From Deltaproteobacteria bacterium UBA2385 (lineage in GTDB: Bacteria > Myxococcota_A > UBA796 > UBA2385): DNA of 9,643 bases. The position numbers and the translations under genes are program-made. The notes under the pieces were generated by a model, which made no database searches, was not told the DNA's origin, and saw only the letters and a list, made by a program, of their open reading frames with translations. Positions 6,553 through 9,643 of this stretch are shown here, in pieces. The stretch is from assembly GCA_002343455.1 (NCBI GenBank), contig DDSR01000172.1:1-9643 (forward strand), read 5' to 3'. Every line of letters starts with the position of its first letter. The stretch's first letter is position 1.

Positions 6553-7891
6553 GATGCCTCTGAACCAAGGCCGCCGGCTCGCCCCCGCCTCGCTGAAGTC
6601 CAAGCACATCGGGCTCTGGCTGGACCGCTACCTGGAGCTTCAGACCTGGCACCAGGACCGCGTTCCGGCAGGATACGACAAGGACAGAGCCCGCAAGGCC
6701 CGTGATCGGCTGGTCCAGGAGGCCCTGGACTCGTCTGTACCTCAAGGCTACCCCGAGGCCTTCTTGACCTGGCGAACGGAGCTGGACGACCAGTCCGATC
6801 GTATCGCGGTCGCCCCGGCAAAGGGTCAGGGTCGCATCCTGGTCGGATCTGGCCAGAAGAACCCCGCCGAGTTCGGGATCACCCTGCACCGAACATGGGG
6901 CCTGCCCTACTTGCCGGGGTCCTCGCTCAAGGGCATCGCTGCCTGGGGCGCCCATCATGGGCTCGGCGATGCATGGTTGCGTGACCAAGAACTTCACAAG
7001 GCCCTCTTCGGCGACGTCGAAGAACAAGGTGCGGTGATCTTCCACGACGCCATGCTGCTGTCGGGGCAAGGCATCGGCCTCGCCCAGGATGTGCTCACCG
7101 TCCACCACCCCGACTACTACCAGAAGGACGCCGAGCCCTCGGACACCGATAGCCCGATCCCAGTGCCATTCATCAGCGCCCATGGTGCGTTCCTGGTCGC
7201 GATTGAGCTGCACCCCTCCCTCGATCCTGTGGCGCACGGCCACTGGCTGCGCGCCGCCTGGGAGGCGCTGCGCTTCGGCCTGCGCGAGCATGGCATCGGC
7301 GCCAAGACCAACGCCGGATATGGGCGGGTGGAGTTGCCCGCATGGGAGGAGACCTCGACCGGCAAAGTGCTTGCCAAGGTCGAGGCTGAGCGGATTGAGC
7401 GAGAGAGGCAGGAGGTGGAGCGGCAGAGGTTCGCCTCGATGGGGCCGGCCCAGCGGGTCCGCGAGGTGCACGTCGCCGACCTCAGGTCCTGGCTGGAGGG
7501 CGGGGAGCACCAATACCTGTGCCCTGACGAAGGCGAGATCCGCCTGGCAGCTCGGCGTGTCAAGGAGATGGGCGTCGCCCGGGGCTTGCGTGCCTCGGTC
7601 CGTGAGCCGTGGCGCGATTGGGTACAGGAGGAGCTCGAGCGGGTGGAGGCACCTGTGGTCGTACTGCCAACCCGAGCGCCGTTGAGCGTCGAGGCGGTCG
7701 ACAGGGCCGTCGTCTGGGACCAGAAGAAGAAGCGCTACGACCTAAGAAAGGCCGCGCAGACCCTGGCCGGCCAGTGCTTCACAGTGGCCGACTGTGACCT
7801 CGCGCTGGAGCGGCTTCGCGCGAAAGGGGCCAGCGATAGCGAGTTGTCTGGCTTGCTCCAGCGCCACGCCAATCTGTCAGGGACGCCATGA
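6545..7891 (+). CDS. cmr6: Type III-B subunit Cmr6 with a long C-terminal extension
   Basis: Cmr6 is the Cas7-like subunit at the head of the Cmr filament. The RAMP core covers roughly residues 15-265: HIGLWLDRYLEL (21-32), GITLHRTWGLPYLPGSSLKG (111-130), VIFHDAMLL (164-172), LTVHHPDYY (184-192) and the glycine loop GIGAKTNAGYG (250-260). At 448 aa it is much longer than typical Cmr6 (about 250-350 aa). After the core comes a charged, probably coiled-coil helix (about 271-297, rich in Glu and Arg) and about 150 further residues I cannot assign, ending in a probable helical unit (KKKRYDLRKAAQTLAG onward). A second ATG at 6554 fits the AAAGGGGG ribosome-binding stretch (6537-6544) better, at 9-nt spacing, and may be the true start. 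The frame stays open without disruption to the ATGA overlap with the CARF gene. Confidence 0.92.
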   Translation: MSEMPLNQGRRLAPASLKSKHIGLWLDRYLELQTWHQDRVPAGYDKDRARKARDRLVQEALDSSVPQGYPEAFLTWRTELDDQSDRIAVAPAKGQGRILVGSGQKNPAEFGITLHRTWGLPYLPGSSLKGIAAWGAHHGLGDAWLRDQELHKALFGDVEEQGAVIFHDAMLLSGQGIGLAQDVLTVHHPDYYQKDAEPSDTDSPIPVPFISAHGAFLVAIELHPSLDPVAHGHWLRAAWEALRFGLREHGIGAKTNAGYGRVELPAWEETSTGKVLAKVEAERIERERQEVERQRFASMGPAQRVREVHVADLRSWLEGGEHQYLCPDEGEIRLAARRVKEMGVARGLRASVREPWRDWVQEELERVEAPVVVLPTRAPLSVEAVDRAVVWDQKKKRYDLRKAAQTLAGQCFTVADCDLALERLRAKGASDSELSGLLQRHANLSGTP

Positions 7892-9048
7892 GCACCCGCG
7901 TCGTGACGATCCTCGGGATGGGGCCCGGGAGAGACGTACCCCACTACCTGCCTGTCCGCTATCGGGATGAAGCCAGCGCCCTGCTCTCGGACAGTGAGTC
8001 ACCGCTTTCCTTGCCCCTGCACCTCGAACTTGCCGGCCCAGGAGCCTGCCTCAGGATCGTCGGTACCAAGGAGGTCCGCGAGCGCTGGATCAGCTCTGGA
8101 CTGTTGGACTCACTCGTGCCGGGCCTTCCCCAGGACTGCTTCGTCGAGGTCCCCTCAGGCGAGGACCCCGGCGACGCTGCCGCCTTCGTCGCTCTCATCC
8201 AGCCCCTGCTCAGCCGCGAGGCCCTCCCCGAGGAGCGCGCGGATCCCGAGCGGGTCGTCGTCGACCTCACCCACGGCTTTCGGGCCCAGTCGCTGCTGGC
8301 CACCGCCGCAATCGAGGCCGTCATCGACGCCGACCTCCGCCGGGGTCGGGCGCCGAATCTCCAGGTGGTCTACACTGCCTTCGAGGCGCGGAGAGACGGC
8401 ATCGCGCCCATCTGGGATCTGACCGGTCTGCTCAGCCAGCACGCCTGGACCAGCGCGATCCACGCCTTCCGCAGCTACGGCCGGGCGGACGCTCTGGCGA
8501 ACCTCTGCGAGGCGATGGCCCTTCGTATCATCGCCCCGGATCACGCCGACCTTGAGCGACGGAGCGATCGCGATCGCGTGCGGAAACTGGGCCGCTCGGC
8601 CAAGGCGCTGGCGGACAGCTTGGCGACCCTTCGTCTGGAGACGCTGGTCGTTGTTGCTGCCCCCACGTTTCGACGGCACCTCGACGAAGCGATGCCCCTG
8701 CTCCGCGCCCAAGCCCCCTCTGTGGAGGCCCCGCTCGCAGAACTCGCCGACTGGGCTGATGGGATCAGCACGGAGAGTATGCTGAGCGAGCCGGGGTTGG
8801 CCGCCGTCGCTGGGGTGGCTCGGCTCGCCTACCAGATGGAGCGCTTCGCCGAGGCCGCCAGCCCCGACCTGGGCAGGCTCATGGTCCTGGCCGAGAAGGT
8901 CCTGATCACCTGGAGCCTCAACCAGGAGCGCGGAGTCAAGCTGCGCGCGGCCAAGGCCCTGGGCATCAATCGCGTGACCCTCGACCGCAAGCTCGCCGAG
9001 TACGACCTCAACGTCCAACGCGGACGCGGGGTGATCGAAGTCGCCTGA
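7888..9048 (+). CDS. CARF-domain sensor (DxTHG type) with C-terminal Fis-type helix-turn-helix
   Basis: This is the predicted cyclic-oligoadenylate sensor of the operon, 386 aa. The N-terminal CARF Rossmann domain has VVTILGMGPG (5-14) with HYLPVRY after it, VGTKEVRERW (58-67), and DLTHGFR (126-132), the signature of CRISPR DxTHG-motif (Csx1/Csx2-like) proteins. IAPIWDLTGLL and WTSAIHAFRSYG (172-198) are the usual exit from CARF into the HEPN RNase region. The following helical segment (about 200-325) lacks a HEPN R-x4-6-H motif at its usual C-terminal place. Residues 333-376 instead match the Fis/NtrC-type HTH: a leading helix (VLAEKVLITWSL), then KLRAAKALGINRVTLDRKLA (351-370) and EYDL. I infer a messenger-gated DNA-binding protein. 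It overlaps cmr6 by ATGA, with AGGGA 4 nt upstream, so it is made with the complex. Activator or repressor role, and targets, cannot be read from sequence. Confidence 0.88.
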   Translation: MSTRVVTILGMGPGRDVPHYLPVRYRDEASALLSDSESPLSLPLHLELAGPGACLRIVGTKEVRERWISSGLLDSLVPGLPQDCFVEVPSGEDPGDAAAFVALIQPLLSREALPEERADPERVVVDLTHGFRAQSLLATAAIEAVIDADLRRGRAPNLQVVYTAFEARRDGIAPIWDLTGLLSQHAWTSAIHAFRSYGRADALANLCEAMALRIIAPDHADLERRSDRDRVRKLGRSAKALADSLATLRLETLVVVAAPTFRRHLDEAMPLLRAQAPSVEAPLAELADWADGISTESMLSEPGLAAVAGVARLAYQMERFAEAASPDLGRLMVLAEKVLITWSLNQERGVKLRAAKALGINRVTLDRKLAEYDLNVQRGRGVIEVA

Positions 9049-9089
9049 AATGCCCGACCGGCGTTGCCTGACCGGGGTGAGCCTGGGGG

Positions 9090-9108
9090 GCCGGACGTCG
9101 GTCCCGGC
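9090..9108 (+). terminator. Weak terminator-like hairpin after the cmr operon
   Basis: GCCGGAC (9090-9096) pairs with GTCC-C-GGC (9101-9108) around a GTCG loop, giving 7 bp with one bulged C. A short T-run follows a few bases later (9117-9119). The position, about 40 nt after the CARF stop, is right for ending the operon, but the T-tract is poor and GC-rich DNA forms such hairpins easily. Confidence 0.3.
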
Positions 9109-9168
9109 GGGATCGATTTCTGCAGCCGCCCGAGGCGTCGCAACGCCCTAGAACGCCCTGCGCCCGCC

Positions 9169-9643
<475 letters not shown>

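Noticed and set aside
8524..8544. R-x5-H spacing (R213 to H219, RIIAPDH) in the CARF protein, formally matching a HEPN RNase motif
   Set aside because: It lies just after the CARF exit, not near the C-terminal end of the HEPN region where the catalytic motif of Csx1-like proteins sits, and the usual Asn after Arg is missing. It is probably chance, but if a structure put it in a HEPN pocket the protein would be a CARF-HEPN-HTH enzyme.
9140..9162. Direct repeat AACGCCCT spaced 10 bp, considered as a CRISPR remnant or iteron
   Set aside because: Only two copies of 8 bp; too short and too few to be an array, iteron set or attachment site.

Overview
The window is high-GC bacterial DNA holding a complete type III-B (Cmr) CRISPR effector operon between two small lipoprotein genes and a housekeeping gene. 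The organism is probably a delta-proteobacterium-like or Myxococcota-like lineage. This is inferred from strong G/C bias at third codon positions, lipoproteins with very short signal peptides followed by acidic Asp/Thr/Glu/Pro-rich linkers, and DxDGDG-type motifs. No marker gene in the window fixes the taxonomy.

Layout. On the minus strand, 46-543 and 548-1042 are two tandem paralogous lipoproteins separated by 4 bp. A non-coding stretch (1043-1338) separates them from a divergent plus-strand operon of seven tightly packed genes: cmr2/cas10 (1339-3099), cmr3 (3096-4151), cmr1 (4148-5317), cmr4 (5325-6194), cmr5 (6196-6552), cmr6 (6545-7891) and a CARF-domain protein (7888-9048). Four of the six junctions overlap and the other two gaps are 7 and 1 nt, so this looks like one transcription unit. 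After a 179-bp gap, the 5' end of a monomeric NADP-isocitrate dehydrogenase gene begins at 9228 and runs off the window.

How the genes fit together. Cmr1, 3, 4, 5 and 6 would build the crRNA-binding backbone, and Cmr4 keeps the Asp (D27) expected to cut target RNA. Cas10 keeps the GGDD cyclase motif for cyclic oligoadenylate synthesis but lacks the N-terminal HD DNase domain; an in-frame stop at 1312-1314 rules out a longer form. The only accessory gene encodes a CARF sensor with the DxTHG signature whose C-terminus carries a Fis-type DNA-binding helix-turn-helix, with no typical HEPN RNase motif there. The system therefore looks like a type III complex that reports target RNA through a second messenger to a DNA-binding protein, possibly a transcription factor, rather than to a nuclease. 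That is the main novelty candidate. An inverted repeat upstream of the operon (1168-1182) is a speculative operator. No CRISPR array, cas1, cas2, cas6 or obvious effector nuclease is visible, so crRNAs and any regulated effector must lie elsewhere.
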